Assembly (NCBI GenBank): GCA_019090405.1
Contig: JAHRVZ010000122.1
Coordinates: forward strand, 1 to 7,025
Length of the DNA: 7,025 bases
Reading direction: 5' to 3'
Source of the DNA: Paracoccaceae bacterium
Lineage (GTDB): Bacteria; Pseudomonadota; Alphaproteobacteria; Rhodobacterales; Rhodobacteraceae
The first letter of the stretch is position 1; every line of letters starts with the position of its first letter. This document shows, piece by piece, positions 6,274 through 7,025 of this stretch. Below the pieces are notes generated by a model. It worked only from the letters and a program-made list of their open reading frames with translations. It had not been told where the DNA came from and made no database searches. Made by a program: the position numbers and the translations under genes.

Positions 6274-7025
6274 TTAGAAATATATGTCTGCCGCCGGAAT
6301 ACTGACGCGCCCATTGGCAGTGTTTAAGACCAGGTTGCCGGTCTCGTCTATGGTTTCGAACGTGCCAGTCGTTTCGTTATTGCCGGTACGCGCCGTGATC
6401 ACCTGCCCCAGTTTAGCCGCCCGCGCCAGCCAGGCCGTGCGGATCGGTTCAAATCCATAGGTCGTCAGCTGCGTTTCATAACGCGCATAGGCTGCTGCGA
6501 GATAGGTCAAAAAAGTCTCAGGATCAACCAACGCTCCGGTTTCTGAAAACAGCGACACCGGGCGCATGGCCCGCGTTTCAACGTCAGCCTTTGACGGTGC
6601 CTCTGCCAGGTTAACGCCAATGCCGATGGCAAGATGTGCGATGTCCTTACCTTGTCCGGTGCTTTCAAGCAAGATTCCCGCCAGTTTGCCGCCATTCAAC
6701 AGCACGTCATTGGGCCATTTCAAAGCAAACCCATCAACCCGACCAGTTACGGCAACACAGGCATCAAACAAGGCCAACGCCGCGACAAAGCTGCGAAGCG
6801 CAGCCATCGCCGGGTTGTTAAGTGAAGGTTGAACCAAAGTGGCTGCGAAATTGCCCTTTGGATCGGCCCAGACACGCCCGCGACGACCACGGCCTGAGGT
6901 CTGGCGCAGGGCCAATATCCACTCGGGCCGGGTCAGGGACGGGGCAATTCGCGCGGCTTCGCTCAGGGTGCTGTCGGTTTCGGCCAGCACCCGTTTTCCA
7001 TAGCCATCAGGCCAGTCACTGGACA
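6274..7025 (-). CDS. birA: Biotin--[acetyl-CoA-carboxylase] ligase, start codon at window edge
   Basis: Biotin protein ligase activates biotin to biotinyl-AMP and attaches it to a lysine on carboxylase carrier proteins. The frame is open to the window edge, and the outermost partial codon reads NTG, so the true start is probably the ATG/GTG/TTG completed by base 7026. That gives 250 residues beginning SSDWPDGYGKRVL. The GTG at 6990 is read here as an internal Val because the WPDGYG stretch upstream matches this family's N-terminus. Counting from the NTG, TDST is at 17-20, the biotinyl-AMP loop RQTSGRGRRGR at 41-51, KWPNDV at 103-108 with K114 in GKLAGILLE, GIGVN at 135-139, and the small beta-barrel C-terminal domain from about 205. 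There is no N-terminal helix-turn-helix, so this is a group I, non-regulatory ligase: it should not act as a biotin repressor. It is the first visible gene of the birA-coaX-rnj block; in related genomes the respiratory nuo operon usually lies upstream, which this window cannot show. Confidence 0.95.
   Translation of the reverse strand, partial: SSDWPDGYGKRVLAETDSTLSEAARIAPSLTRPEWILALRQTSGRGRRGRVWADPKGNFAATLVQPSLNNPAMAALRSFVAALALFDACVAVTGRVDGFALKWPNDVLLNGGKLAGILLESTGQGKDIAHLAIGIGVNLAEAPSKADVETRAMRPVSLFSETGALVDPETFLTYLAAAYARYETQLTTYGFEPIRTAWLARAAKLGQVITARTGNNETTGTFETIDETGNLVLNTANGRVSIPAADIYF

Noticed and set aside
6274..6990. birA starting at GTG 6990
   Set aside because: The frame continues upstream to the window edge with a family-typical WPDGYG stretch, and the edge codon reads NTG, a better start.

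Overview
The window reads as a chromosomal housekeeping segment of an alphaproteobacterium, most likely a member of the Rhodobacterales (Roseobacter/Rhodobacter relatives). I infer this from the birA-coaX-rnj gene order on one strand, a short biotin ligase that keeps no DNA-binding domain, a type III pantothenate kinase, a single-copy-style RNase J, and an RhlE-type helicase with a lysine/proline/alanine-rich tail. The lineage is recalled from family knowledge, not from a search.

Layout. Positions 1-3707 carry three plus-strand genes: the 3' two thirds of prfC (peptide chain release factor 3), a 306-residue family-2-like glycosyltransferase, and a complete DEAD-box RNA helicase of the RhlE type. 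Positions 3817-7025 carry three tightly packed minus-strand genes, read right to left: birA (biotin protein ligase, its start codon cut by the window edge, probably by one base), coaX (type III pantothenate kinase) and rnj (ribonuclease J). The two blocks converge on a 109-base gap at 3708-3816. It holds a perfect 9-bp hairpin, a perfect tandem duplication of a 20-base C-rich unit, and four C-tracts that make the minus strand a G-quadruplex candidate.

How the genes work together. birA and coaX both serve cofactor-dependent metabolism: biotin attachment to carboxylases, and the first step of CoA synthesis. The 12-base and 3-base gaps indicate one transcript ending in rnj. prfC acts in recycling release factors at translation termination. 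The helicase and RNase J both act on RNA structure and decay and end facing each other, but the sequence itself does not show a functional link. The glycosyltransferase is the least conserved-looking member and looks by eye more A/T-rich than its neighbours.

I found no mobile element, CRISPR array, tRNA or rRNA. Nothing here supports a novel multi-gene system. The most unusual sequence is the convergent intergenic region. The other gap of note, 2044-2225 upstream of the helicase, holds only a weak promoter-like pair and a small inverted repeat.
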